Shown here: positions 6,469 through 14,158 of the stretch, piece after piece
Layout of the letters: the number at the start of each line of letters is the position of its first letter
Position numbering within the stretch: position 1 is the stretch's first letter
Origin: Eubacteriales bacterium
Lineage (GTDB): Bacteria; Bacillota; Clostridia; JAQUNY01
DNA: 17,444 nucleotides
Direction: 5' to 3'
Assembly (NCBI GenBank): GCA_028717405.1
Contig: JAQUNY010000019.1
Span: 1 to 17,444, forward strand
Program-made: the position numbers and the translations under genes
Notes under the pieces: model-generated
What the model was told of the DNA's origin: nothing
Databases searched by the model: none
The model's input: the letters and a program-made list of their open reading frames with translations, nothing else

Positions 6469-6792
6469 CTATTTACTCAGGTCATTTCCAGCCTTCATAG
6501 CCTCTCCGGCCTTTATGAACAGCTTTTCCCTGGTTTTCCAGTTAATGATTCCCGCTACAACAGATATCGTTATACAAACTCCAATCAGCAGGAGTGTTTT
6601 CTGATAGAAAAATGTATTGAGCAGCTTGCGGATATTTGCCAGCGAAATAGTCGTTGTGTTCATATATAAATCTACAGTCTGAGCGAAAACAGGAGCAAGA
6701 AGGCCAAGCGGTACGATCCAAAAAGTAAAGAGATAGGATACAAACCCTTTTTCCCGGATCCTTTTCCATCTTTCATAACGTTTTATATCCAT
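6469..6792 (-). CDS. Small two-helix membrane protein of unknown function
   Basis: 107 residues from the ATG at 6792, chosen because GGGAG lies 8-9 nt upstream and a -10 box (6825-6830) places the transcript start near 6818, downstream of a possible TTG start at 6822. The N-terminus is basic (DIKRYERWKRIREKG). A first hydrophobic segment is at about 18-39 (YLFTFWIVPLGLLAPVFAQT) and a second at about 65-82 (LLLIGVCITISVVAGII). Between them is a short outside loop, and the C-terminal tail (NWKTREKLFIKAGEAMKAGN) is charged. The positive-inside pattern puts both ends in the cytoplasm. I recognise no family. It diverges from the ABC transporter gene and shares its control region; no operon partner follows in the same direction before the ROK promoter. 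Confidence 0.75.
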   Translation of the reverse strand: MDIKRYERWKRIREKGFVSYLFTFWIVPLGLLAPVFAQTVDLYMNTTTISLANIRKLLNTFFYQKTLLLIGVCITISVVAGIINWKTREKLFIKAGEAMKAGNDLSK

Positions 6793-6824
6793 ACATCCAA
6801 TCTCCCTTTTATGCCAGTTCAATT

Positions 6825-6830
6825 ATTATA
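6825..6830 (-). promoter_or_regulatory. Probable -10 box of the small membrane protein gene
   Basis: TATAAT on the minus strand, 32 nt before the ATG at 6792. No good -35 is seen at 16-18 bp; TTATCA lies at 19 bp. It overlaps the end of the first 15-bp repeat at base 6830. Confidence 0.45.
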
Positions 6831-6869
6831 TCATTAAATAAGTTAAATATGATAATCATTAAATAAGTT
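6830..6869. promoter_or_regulatory. 15-bp direct repeats flanking a Fur-like palindrome in the divergent promoter region
   Basis: ATCATTAAATAAGTT occurs at 6830-6844 and again at 6855-6869. Between and overlapping them, TGATAATCATTAAAT (6850-6864) matches the Bacillus 7-1-7 Fur-family consensus TGATAATnATTATCA at 12 of the 14 defined bases or fewer, with a perfect left half. ATGATAATCAT (6849-6859) is a perfect palindrome. The elements sit between the two outward-facing promoters and could control both. The match could be chance in AT-rich DNA. Confidence 0.4.
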
Positions 6870-6895
6870 GCCACTTTTCCTGTTAGTGCTATAAT
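6868..6895 (+). promoter_or_regulatory. SigA promoter of the ABC transporter gene
   Basis: TTGCCA (6868-6873), 16 bp, then an extended -10 TGCTATAAT (6887-6895). The transcript would start near 6902, with a leader of about 86 nt that includes a small hairpin (GCAGGC 6948-6953 with GCCTGC 6964-6969) just before the Shine-Dalgarno AGGAAGG. Confidence 0.7.
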
Positions 6896-6899
6896 GTAG

Positions 6900-6914
6900 T
6901 GAAAGCGTTTAACT
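6900..6914 (+). promoter_or_regulatory. cre-like site at the ABC transporter transcription start
   Basis: TGAAAGCGTTTAAC resembles the catabolite-responsive element TGWAANCGNTNWCA at all but the last two positions and carries the AAGCG core of LacI/CcpA-family sites. Lying at the predicted +1, it would repress. Direct evidence is sequence similarity only. Confidence 0.4.
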
Positions 6915-6987
6915 GATTCCGGACAGGGTACATCCTCCGGAGAACACGCAGGCCTTACCATGTGCCTGCTTCAGGAAGGGCATCCGA

Positions 6988-8913
6988 ATGAGCAACGGTT
7001 CTGTTCAGGGACAGGAAGAAGTACAACCTAAAACGGGCATATTTAGAAAAATACTTTCATCATTTATTAGTTTTGGCTTCAGTTTCAAAGTTTCATATAC
7101 GGCTTCTAAAAAATACTTCATAATGAGAATATTGCTGGAGATACTTCTTGCTGTTCAGCCTATCCTTGTAACCTTCATCGGTCGCGAAATAATCAATACA
7201 CTTGTCTCATTCATCGGCGGTACCGATTACCACCGAAATATAATCTTTCTGGCGCAGTTGCTGGGTATATCTCTCACCTTTCAAATAGCCGGCTCAGTGC
7301 TGAGAAAGATAAACGAGTTTTGCACCGGGATACATCAGGATATGCTGAACAATTTCATAGATGTCCAGATAGCAGAAAAAACATCATCCCTGGATATTTC
7401 CTTTTTTGATTCGCCCAAATTCCACAATGAGCTGACCAACGCCAGGCGCGATTCACAAGCTGTTCCTTCTCTTGCCTGGCATGTAGTCACCATAATCAGA
7501 TCTTCCATACAAATGGTTACTACCGCTATACTGCTCGCTCAGCTCAACATCTATTTCCCCATACTGATATTCATCCTGAATATCCCTACAGTAATAACTG
7601 AAAGGAAATACTCCCTAAAGCTATATAACTGGACCAGGCGAAGGGTCCCCGAACAGCGCAGGATGTCATATCTTCTCAACATCCTGACCGGGGCTGCATA
7701 TGCAAAAGACACCCGCATGTTTGACCTGACAGGCAGCATATTTGACAGGTTCAGAGAGCAATGGGACAGCTGGTTTAAAGAAAAAAAGAACATTTCGCTG
7801 AAAAGAGGTATTTACACTACAATAACAAATTTCATACCTCAGCTCGCACTGATTGGCATAACTCTGTACCTTGGTGTTGAAATTGTTTACGGGCGCCTGA
7901 AACTGGGGGATTATACCTTTTACAACGGCATCACCCACCAGCTGACTTCAAGTGTGACCTCTCTTATTTCATCGATTGCCATCGTATATGAGTATGATTT
8001 AAAAATTTCCAACTACAGGGCATTTCTGGAAACACAGCCTACTGTTTTTGACACGGGATCGCTTACTCCTTCACTTATACCTTCAATTGAATTCAGGAAT
8101 GTCAGCTTCAAATACCCGGGAACAGACAAATATGTACTGAACAATGTAAGCTTTGCAATCAAACCTGGCGAGAAAATTGCCCTTGTTGGTTTGAACGGTG
8201 CCGGCAAGTCAACAATTACAAAGCTTATGGTCAGATTTTATGATGTAGATGAAGGAGAAGTCTTAATAGACGGCAGAAACATTAAAGAATACAGCCTGCG
8301 TGAACTGAGGAAGCGTTTTACATCGCAGTTTCAGGATTTTGCGAGTTATGCCTTTACGGTTAACGAGAGCATCACGATCTCCGACCTTAAAAATAAAGAC
8401 AACCGTAACCAGCTGGATTATGCTCTTGATATGAGCGGCGTTGATAAACTTCTTGAAAAATGGCCTTCCGGCCTTGAAACCTATCTGACTCGTCAGTTTG
8501 ACGAAAACGGAGTTCAGCTTTCAGGCGGAGAATGGCAGAAAATTTCTCTTGCCAGGGCTTTTTTCAGAGATACAGGTGTCGTTATACTGGACGAACCCAC
8601 ATCAGCCCTGGATCCTGAGGCTGAACGCCGGGTATTCGGGCAGCTTGCTGAACTCTGCCGCGGGAAAAGTGCAGTATTTGTGTCTCACCGCCTGTCAAAT
8701 GTGACAATGGCCGATAAGATCCTTGTAATAGAGAACAGTGTTCTGGCAGAATATGGGACCCATAATGAGCTCATGTCTAAAAACGGCCGTTACGCTTACC
8801 TTTTTAATTTGCAGGCAGAGAAATACATTAACCCGGTCGGTCCGTCATCATCTGTTTACAGTGCCGCATCTGAACAGGCAAAGACCTGGAAGGAGCTCCG
8901 CAACAGGCAATAG
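6988..8913 (+). CDS. ABC transporter, fused permease and ATP-binding subunit (exporter type)
   Basis: 641 residues, the size of a half-transporter that works as a homodimer or with a partner. The ATG at 6988 has AGGAAGG at 8 nt. The N-terminal 340 or so residues are the exporter-type transmembrane domain with hydrophobic stretches near 45-65, 85-105, 165-200, 280-300 and 320-335. The nucleotide-binding domain follows: Walker A GLNGAGKST (401-409), Q-loop around SQFQDF (446-451), signature LSGGE (511-515), Walker B VVILDEPTSALD (531-542) and the switch His H567 in VSHRLS. All catalytic positions are intact, so it should be active. The substrate (drug, peptide or lipid) cannot be told. A 30-residue tail beyond the NBD is polar. 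It stands alone on the plus strand and ends 14 bp from the convergent YfhO-family gene. Confidence 0.95.
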   Translation: MSNGSVQGQEEVQPKTGIFRKILSSFISFGFSFKVSYTASKKYFIMRILLEILLAVQPILVTFIGREIINTLVSFIGGTDYHRNIIFLAQLLGISLTFQIAGSVLRKINEFCTGIHQDMLNNFIDVQIAEKTSSLDISFFDSPKFHNELTNARRDSQAVPSLAWHVVTIIRSSIQMVTTAILLAQLNIYFPILIFILNIPTVITERKYSLKLYNWTRRRVPEQRRMSYLLNILTGAAYAKDTRMFDLTGSIFDRFREQWDSWFKEKKNISLKRGIYTTITNFIPQLALIGITLYLGVEIVYGRLKLGDYTFYNGITHQLTSSVTSLISSIAIVYEYDLKISNYRAFLETQPTVFDTGSLTPSLIPSIEFRNVSFKYPGTDKYVLNNVSFAIKPGEKIALVGLNGAGKSTITKLMVRFYDVDEGEVLIDGRNIKEYSLRELRKRFTSQFQDFASYAFTVNESITISDLKNKDNRNQLDYALDMSGVDKLLEKWPSGLETYLTRQFDENGVQLSGGEWQKISLARAFFRDTGVVILDEPTSALDPEAERRVFGQLAELCRGKSAVFVSHRLSNVTMADKILVIENSVLAEYGTHNELMSKNGRYAYLFNLQAEKYINPVGPSSSVYSAASEQAKTWKELRNRQ

Positions 8914-8915
8914 TC

Positions 8916-8932
8916 AATAAACCCGGTTTATT
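8916..8932. terminator. Short inverted repeat between convergent genes
   Basis: AATAAACC-C-GGTTTATT spans the 14-bp gap between the ABC transporter stop and the YfhO-family stop. A 7-bp stem with a 3-nt loop could serve both directions, but there is no clean T-run right after it on either strand. Confidence 0.3.
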
Positions 8933-11675
8933 CCGGAAGCGCCTTTTGTTCCTTTTTCTTTTTTCGGGCAGCATTTGTTAACATACAGACTGCCACAGCT
9001 GCCAGTGAGACTGTCGACACGGCAGCCCCTGCAAAAAGCCCTGGCGGCGTGTATACATATTCAATATCATGTATACCTGCCGGAACATCTGTGCCGAGAA
9101 AAACTCCGGCAGCCCGGAAAGTCCTTGCCTCCTCCCCGTCAATGAAAATCCTCCATCCCGGATCATAAATGATCGATGATGTCAGGATGCCACCTGTTCC
9201 GGCTTTCACGCTCCCCAGGATCCTTCTTTCACTGAAGCTTTTTAATTCAAGACCCCCTGCTTGTAGTTCAGCTGCTGCACTTTCAAATTTCTCCATGTCA
9301 ATAAAGGCAAATTTATAATCACCTAAGAGCAGATATTCATCTGACAGGATCATTTTTACACAGACTGTCCCGCTATTTCCACCTTCGTCAATATAGACCG
9401 GATATCTGTCGCTTTCATCAAAATATTCTCCGGCATAATCTCCGTTTACTTCCAGAGAGCATTTTTTCAGTTCGCCTGATGCAAACCATGCATATAAGGG
9501 GGCATCTGTTCCTTTTTCACGCGGTATTATAAATTCAATATAAGCCTCCTCGTCATTTTTCTCACGGACATACCTGGTGCAGCCCGCTGTGTTTCCTCCT
9601 GCTGTATTTGCTGCTTTTATCAGGTTATTCAATACCATCACAACCTTGTCTGCTTCAATAAAAACAGATCCATACTCCTTTCCCGCAAGACATGAAAGTA
9701 ATCTGTCCTGCTGTATGAAAGGGTCTCCCTGCACCGGGATGTATCCTTCTGCTGCAGCATCGGACATAAAAGCAATGGGAAGCGCATAAGGATTTAACCA
9801 GGCTTTTACCTTTTCAGCCTCCGTCATTTCTTCAGGATGATCTCCGGCTTTATCCTGCCTGCTATATCCCGGGCCTGGCTGCCCTTCAGACAATAAATAT
9901 TTTACAGACAGCAGTGAATCGGTGACAACCGTTGATCCCCGGCCGCCATGCCAGTAAAATTCGCTTGATATCCCGATGCCTTTAAGGAATCTGTTCACTT
10001 CCGTATTGAAATATGAACTATAGTGGGAAGTGCCGTATGTCCCAAGAGACAGGCTGTCATTGTAGGATCTTAAAAATGTTTTTTCTGTTCTGTAGAAAAG
10101 GCTTTTATCATTTTGCCTGATTTCATCAGTTATTGCCGAAATCTCCTCAATAAAATTTACGTACGCATCCCGGTCTTTATAACCCCATTCATTTTCCATT
10201 CTGTCGGTAAGCATGTGTCCGTTGATCCCAAGTTCGGCTGCCACCAGGACTAAAAACAGTATCCCCGCCATTTTCTGCTTCCTTCCGGCAGCTATTATGA
10301 TTGAAAAATATGCAGCCAGAAAAACCGTCGAAACAATAAAATTCTTAACCGTCAAAAACACATATTCTTCACGCCTGAACATGAAAAATAACAGCAATAC
10401 AATACTGAATAACAATGCTGTGATAATCAACATGTAACTGCTTTCGGCTTTCTTTAACGGCTTAGCCGGATCACATGCTGATCCGGAACTGCTTGCCAAA
10501 TTTCCGGCAAAGCCCTGATATGAGAGTACTATAAGCATAAAACAGAAAATAAAAGAATACCTGTATGGGAAAAACATGGCAGACTGCATCCCGTGCCATA
10601 TGATATTAAATGTTGAAAGATACATGCTCAGGAGAAATACTCCCAAAACGGCCGCCGACAAAACTTTCTTTTTAACAGTAATGCCCCTGCGCGCAAAAAA
10701 ATAAGGGATGAAAAGCAGGACCGGCAGGCCGCAGTACACAAATGGCAACCCGTATGTTATCGTATCATAAGCTCCGATGGCTGTTTTTGACAAAATATCC
10801 GGGAAGCTGAAGTTCGGAACAGGCACGAGTTTATGCCATTCAGGAGACATTTTTCCATATCTGAGCGACATAAATGCAGGGATGAGCAGCAACGCCGTCA
10901 TACCGGCAGCAAGTACAGACCAGCCCGCATATCTGACAAAAGCTGTGGCAAATCCTCTGTGTCTGCTATATCTGCTGAAGTAATACCATAGAAAATACAG
11001 GAGTGTAAATATTGATATCATGTACGCTATGTAATAATTTGACACAAAAGCCAATGCAAGAGTAATCACATACATTGCAGGCCGGCCTCCGTTCAGAATC
11101 CTTCTCAGGCCTGCCGCTATAAGCGGGAGAAGTATCACGCCGTCAAGCCACATAATGTTTGATGAATATACGATATTATATGCCATCAGGGCATACATAG
11201 AAGAGAATGCCAGTGTCGGCGCAAATCCGTCATTCCTGCATTTTACCGCAGCCGATGCCGGATATCCGCCGCAATTACTGTCCTTCCCTGTGCTTTCCAT
11301 AAGGTAAAATGCTGAAGTAATTCCGGCAAGGCCTGTTTTAACCAGAGACAGAAGCAAAACACCCTCCGTAATGTTCTTCGCCGGGAAGAGTAAAATCAGC
11401 GGTAAAAGCGGACTTGCCAGATAATAGGCAAACAATCCGACCATATTGTCTCCAAGTCCCTTGCTGAAAGAGTACAGAAAGCTGCTTCCCTCTGTGATCA
11501 TTCTCCTGCAGGCAGCAATGAAATCGATATACTGGCCATATCCGTCAAGCATCAGTACGCTTTTATCCCCAAAAGGATAAATACCTGCCGCCGCATATAT
11601 TATAGTCATTATTATAAACGGTATAAAAAAAGCCGCCGTATAAAGTAATAATTTTGGTTTATCAGTTTTTATCAT
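8928..11675 (-). CDS. YfhO family membrane protein, probable envelope glycosyltransferase (GT-C-like)
   Basis: 915 residues, typical of the large YfhO family. The N-terminus (FIPFIIMTIIYAAAGIYPFG then LMLDGYGQY) and SFSKGLGDNMVG at about 69-80 are characteristic. About a dozen membrane segments occupy residues 10-490. A large extracytoplasmic domain follows (about 490-870) and ends in the family's YDPGWRIFIDGEEA, GTDVPAGIHDIEYVYTPPG, then a last membrane helix and a basic tail. In Bacillus subtilis, YfhO is thought to transfer GlcNAc from the lipid carrier made by CsbB onto lipoteichoic acid. The neighbouring GT2 gene matches that pairing, so a similar role here is likely, with sugar and acceptor unknown. 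The ATG overlaps the GT2 stop by 14 bp and has no Shine-Dalgarno, which suggests translational coupling. Confidence 0.93.
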   Translation of the reverse strand: MIKTDKPKLLLYTAAFFIPFIIMTIIYAAAGIYPFGDKSVLMLDGYGQYIDFIAACRRMITEGSSFLYSFSKGLGDNMVGLFAYYLASPLLPLILLFPAKNITEGVLLLSLVKTGLAGITSAFYLMESTGKDSNCGGYPASAAVKCRNDGFAPTLAFSSMYALMAYNIVYSSNIMWLDGVILLPLIAAGLRRILNGGRPAMYVITLALAFVSNYYIAYMISIFTLLYFLWYYFSRYSRHRGFATAFVRYAGWSVLAAGMTALLLIPAFMSLRYGKMSPEWHKLVPVPNFSFPDILSKTAIGAYDTITYGLPFVYCGLPVLLFIPYFFARRGITVKKKVLSAAVLGVFLLSMYLSTFNIIWHGMQSAMFFPYRYSFIFCFMLIVLSYQGFAGNLASSSGSACDPAKPLKKAESSYMLIITALLFSIVLLLFFMFRREEYVFLTVKNFIVSTVFLAAYFSIIIAAGRKQKMAGILFLVLVAAELGINGHMLTDRMENEWGYKDRDAYVNFIEEISAITDEIRQNDKSLFYRTEKTFLRSYNDSLSLGTYGTSHYSSYFNTEVNRFLKGIGISSEFYWHGGRGSTVVTDSLLSVKYLLSEGQPGPGYSRQDKAGDHPEEMTEAEKVKAWLNPYALPIAFMSDAAAEGYIPVQGDPFIQQDRLLSCLAGKEYGSVFIEADKVVMVLNNLIKAANTAGGNTAGCTRYVREKNDEEAYIEFIIPREKGTDAPLYAWFASGELKKCSLEVNGDYAGEYFDESDRYPVYIDEGGNSGTVCVKMILSDEYLLLGDYKFAFIDMEKFESAAAELQAGGLELKSFSERRILGSVKAGTGGILTSSIIYDPGWRIFIDGEEARTFRAAGVFLGTDVPAGIHDIEYVYTPPGLFAGAAVSTVSLAAVAVCMLTNAARKKKKEQKALPE

Positions 11676-12639
11676 CTGTATTCAGTTTATCAGAGCTGTA
11701 TGATTTTTCATTAATTATATATAAAGGCCGTTTTTTTGTCTCAAGGTATATCCTCGAAATATATTCGCCCACTATACCTGTACAGAAAAGCTGTACGCCT
11801 CCCACAAAAAAAACTATGCATGCCAGCGAAGGCCATCCGCTTGTCGGATCCCCAAAAACAAGTGTCTTTATTATTATCACGCAAATAAGGATAAACGAAA
11901 TCAGGCAGAACAGAAGGCCGATAAGCGAAGCTGCCGCCAGCGGAGCCGAGGAAAATGACATGGTGCCTTCAAGAGAATATCTGACAAGCTTGTAGAACGA
12001 CCATTTTGTCTTTCCTGCCGCTCTTTCAGAATTTGCATAATCGATCCAGGCCGTTTTGAAGCCCACCCACTTAAAAATACCTTTTGAAAACCTGTTGTAC
12101 TCGCCTACTTTCAGGACGGCATTACAGTATTTCCTGCTCATGAGTCTGAAATCCCTTGCTCCGGAAACAATTTGCACATCAGATATCCTGTTTATTATCC
12201 GGTAAAACAGTTTTGACAACAGAGATCTTAACAGAGGCTCACCTTTACGATCGGCTCTTCGCGCAGCAACGCAATCGTAATCTCCTGTGGCTGCCATGCT
12301 GTACATTTCGGCTATCATCTCCGGAGGATCCTGAAGATCGGCATCCATAAGGACAATATAATCACCCTTTGAGGCTTCCAGACCGGCGAATATCGCCGCT
12401 TCCTTCCCGAAATTCCTGGAGAATGAAATATACCTTGTAATTGTGTCCCCGGCAGTAAATTTTTTCAGCAGATCCAATGTCCCGTCATCAGAACCGTCAT
12501 CAACAAATATAAATTCGAATCCGGTCCCTCCTTCGGATGCAGACCTGATCTTACCCGCCGCTTCTTCCAGTTTTTCTCTGAAAACGGGCAGCACAGCCTC
12601 TTCATTATAACAGGGTATTACTACAGAAATATTTACCAT
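11662..12639 (-). CDS. GT2 family polyprenyl-phosphate glycosyltransferase (CsbB/GtrB-like)
   Basis: 325 residues from the ATG at 12639, preferred because GAGAG lies 5 nt upstream; the ATG at 12651 directly abuts a GGAG and would add four residues. The catalytic domain starts MVNISVVIPCYNEE, has FVDDGSDDGT (45-54), SFSRNFGKEAA (72-82), the metal-binding DADLQDPP (99-106) and, further on, the acceptor-site region SERAAGKTKWSFYKL. Two C-terminal membrane helices (about 230-262 and 274-297) anchor it, as in CsbB, YkoT and GtrB. Such enzymes load a sugar from a UDP-donor onto undecaprenyl phosphate on the inner face of the membrane. The overlapping YfhO-family gene would use the lipid-linked sugar outside. 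UDP-GlcNAc or UDP-glucose are likely donors by analogy. Confidence 0.93.
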   Translation of the reverse strand: MVNISVVIPCYNEEAVLPVFREKLEEAAGKIRSASEGGTGFEFIFVDDGSDDGTLDLLKKFTAGDTITRYISFSRNFGKEAAIFAGLEASKGDYIVLMDADLQDPPEMIAEMYSMAATGDYDCVAARRADRKGEPLLRSLLSKLFYRIINRISDVQIVSGARDFRLMSRKYCNAVLKVGEYNRFSKGIFKWVGFKTAWIDYANSERAAGKTKWSFYKLVRYSLEGTMSFSSAPLAAASLIGLLFCLISFILICVIIIKTLVFGDPTSGWPSLACIVFFVGGVQLFCTGIVGEYISRIYLETKKRPLYIINEKSYSSDKLNTDDKN

Positions 12640-12690
12640 AAAAACTCTCATCTCCGTAAATTACTGTTTCAGACATATCAGGTAATCCCC

Positions 12691-12699
12691 ATTATACCA
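12691..12699 (-). promoter_or_regulatory. Extended -10 promoter of the GT2-YfhO operon
   Basis: TGGTATAAT on the minus strand, 52 nt before the GT2 ATG. The -35 region is poor, which is tolerated when an extended -10 is present. Confidence 0.5.
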
Positions 12700-12714
12700 T
12701 TTACAGCTGCCGGC

Positions 12715-12780
12715 AGCATAAGGTATCGCAAAAGTATCATAAAAGTATTAAACGATATGATATTTCTCCCGCCTTATGCT
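12715..12780. repeat. 11-bp-spaced repeats and a split 9-bp inverted repeat between divergent envelope genes
   Basis: GTAT recurs at 12723, 12734 and 12745 inside 11-bp units; the second and third units, AAAAGTATCAT (12730-12740) and AAAAGTATTAA (12741-12751), share their first eight bases. Flanking them, AGCATAAGG (12715-12723) and CCTTATGCT (12772-12780) are exact reverse complements 48 bp apart, the second overlapping the plus-strand -10. The layout suggests a shared regulator of the GT2-YfhO and M23 genes. Confidence 0.5.
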
Positions 12781-12785
12781 ATCAT
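12777..12785 (+). promoter_or_regulatory. Possible extended -10 promoter of the M23 peptidase gene
   Basis: TGCTATCAT on the plus strand, 47 nt before the ATG at 12833, without a clear -35. Confidence 0.35.
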
Positions 12786-12832
12786 GGTTTTAGCTGTTTT
12801 ATATTTATCAGAAAGGTCGTGTATGTCAGGGC

Positions 12833-14158
12833 ATGGCAAAAAAGCTCATCATATCTGCATCAGTAATAACTGCAGCCCTTCTGTTTTCAGCCGCACTAAT
12901 CTGCAGCGACATACTTTCTGACGGCAGAATGCTTGATGTTACCATATACACTGAATCAGGGGCTGTTACAGGGGCATACACAGTATTCCCAAGGCAGGAA
13001 GAAACTTTGTCTTTTTTTATCAGAGAACCTGTATCATCAATGAATTTATCCTCACCATACACTTCAGGAAGAGGGAGTCTTGTTTCGGCATCTGTCTCTT
13101 CCAATGGCTCCACTGCCCCGGATGATGTTCCTGTATCTCCTTCTGCCTCTCATTCCATCTCCCTTTCAGAGATTACCCGTGACGGGACTTTTCTATACAC
13201 TGTCACTGTTTCATACTACTGGCCGGAGGTTCTGCTTCAACGCGGAGGCAATGGCAACACTTCATTTTTCAGCAGATTCCCGGCTCTGTTCGGCAGGCAG
13301 GCAGTATATGAACTGTCTGTAAAGGCGGATTTTCCGGCTTCTTTTTCATTATCAGCGAATGAGGCAGAACAAGGCGAAATAATAATCATCACCGTTCAAA
13401 ATATAAATGAAGGCGAGACTCCGTACTTAGAACAGGATATTTGCGCAGAATCAGCTTTCTTCAAGACTGCGCAAGGCTATTCAGGTTATTTGGCAACCGG
13501 CTATTATACATATCCCGGAACCTACCGGATTTCATATGGTATCAGCGGAATATCTGAAATGTCCGAAAAAATCAGTGTAAAGCCTCGGAATTTTAAGATA
13601 CAGCACCTTGAGGTCGATCCTGCAATAACGGCTGAGACAAGAAATGAAGCCGCATATGCCGAGTATGCCCTCTATTTTGATCCTGTCAGGCTTAAATCCT
13701 CAGAAATAAAGTATTATGAAATGCCTTTCGCAGTCCCCGCTTATGGAAGGCTTTCGACAGAATATGGCGAAACCCGCTATGTACAAGGCATACCAAGCTC
13801 CTACAGGCATTCCGGCCTCGATATAGCCGCACCTGAAGGCAGTCCGGTGTATGCAGCCAACAACGGTATCGTGGTCCTGTCAATGTATCTGACACTAACC
13901 GGTAACACAGTCGTCATAGACCATGGCCAGGGTTTATTCAGTGTTTACTTCCATATGCATGAAAGGTTTACAGCCAAAGGCAACATGGTAAAAAAAGGCG
14001 ACAATATAGGAACGATAGGATCTACCGGATTTTCAACAGGGCCACATCTGCATTTTACAATGTCATATTACTATATAAACCTTGAACCAGGTTATTATAT
14101 TGCCGGCGAAGCTATAACATCAGATAATTACCGCGAACACCTTACTGTAAGGAACTGA
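12833..14158 (+). CDS. Secreted or membrane-anchored M23 family metallopeptidase (LytM type)
   Basis: 441 residues. An N-terminal hydrophobic helix (about 4-25, after MAKK) is a signal peptide or uncleaved anchor. Residues 30-300 are an extracytoplasmic region with a Ser/Thr/Pro-rich stretch (about 68-112) and beta-rich segments I do not recognise. The C-terminal M23 domain (about 303-415) has zinc ligands H326 and D330 in HSGLDIA and H407 in PHLHF, plus the catalytic-site His residues H374 (YFHMHE) and H405, so the peptidase should be active on peptidoglycan cross-bridges or stem peptides. The ATG at 12833 has AGGG only 1 nt away, while the better spaced AAAGG serves an ATG at 12823 in another frame. 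The last 17 bp overlap the convergent TIM-barrel gene. It diverges from the GT2-YfhO envelope pair. Confidence 0.92.
   Translation: MAKKLIISASVITAALLFSAALICSDILSDGRMLDVTIYTESGAVTGAYTVFPRQEETLSFFIREPVSSMNLSSPYTSGRGSLVSASVSSNGSTAPDDVPVSPSASHSISLSEITRDGTFLYTVTVSYYWPEVLLQRGGNGNTSFFSRFPALFGRQAVYELSVKADFPASFSLSANEAEQGEIIIITVQNINEGETPYLEQDICAESAFFKTAQGYSGYLATGYYTYPGTYRISYGISGISEMSEKISVKPRNFKIQHLEVDPAITAETRNEAAYAEYALYFDPVRLKSSEIKYYEMPFAVPAYGRLSTEYGETRYVQGIPSSYRHSGLDIAAPEGSPVYAANNGIVVLSMYLTLTGNTVVIDHGQGLFSVYFHMHERFTAKGNMVKKGDNIGTIGSTGFSTGPHLHFTMSYYYINLEPGYYIAGEAITSDNYREHLTVRN

Noticed and set aside
8916..8932. Strong bidirectional intrinsic terminator between the ABC and YfhO genes
   Set aside because: The stem is short and AT-rich and no T-run follows directly, so it is listed only with low confidence.
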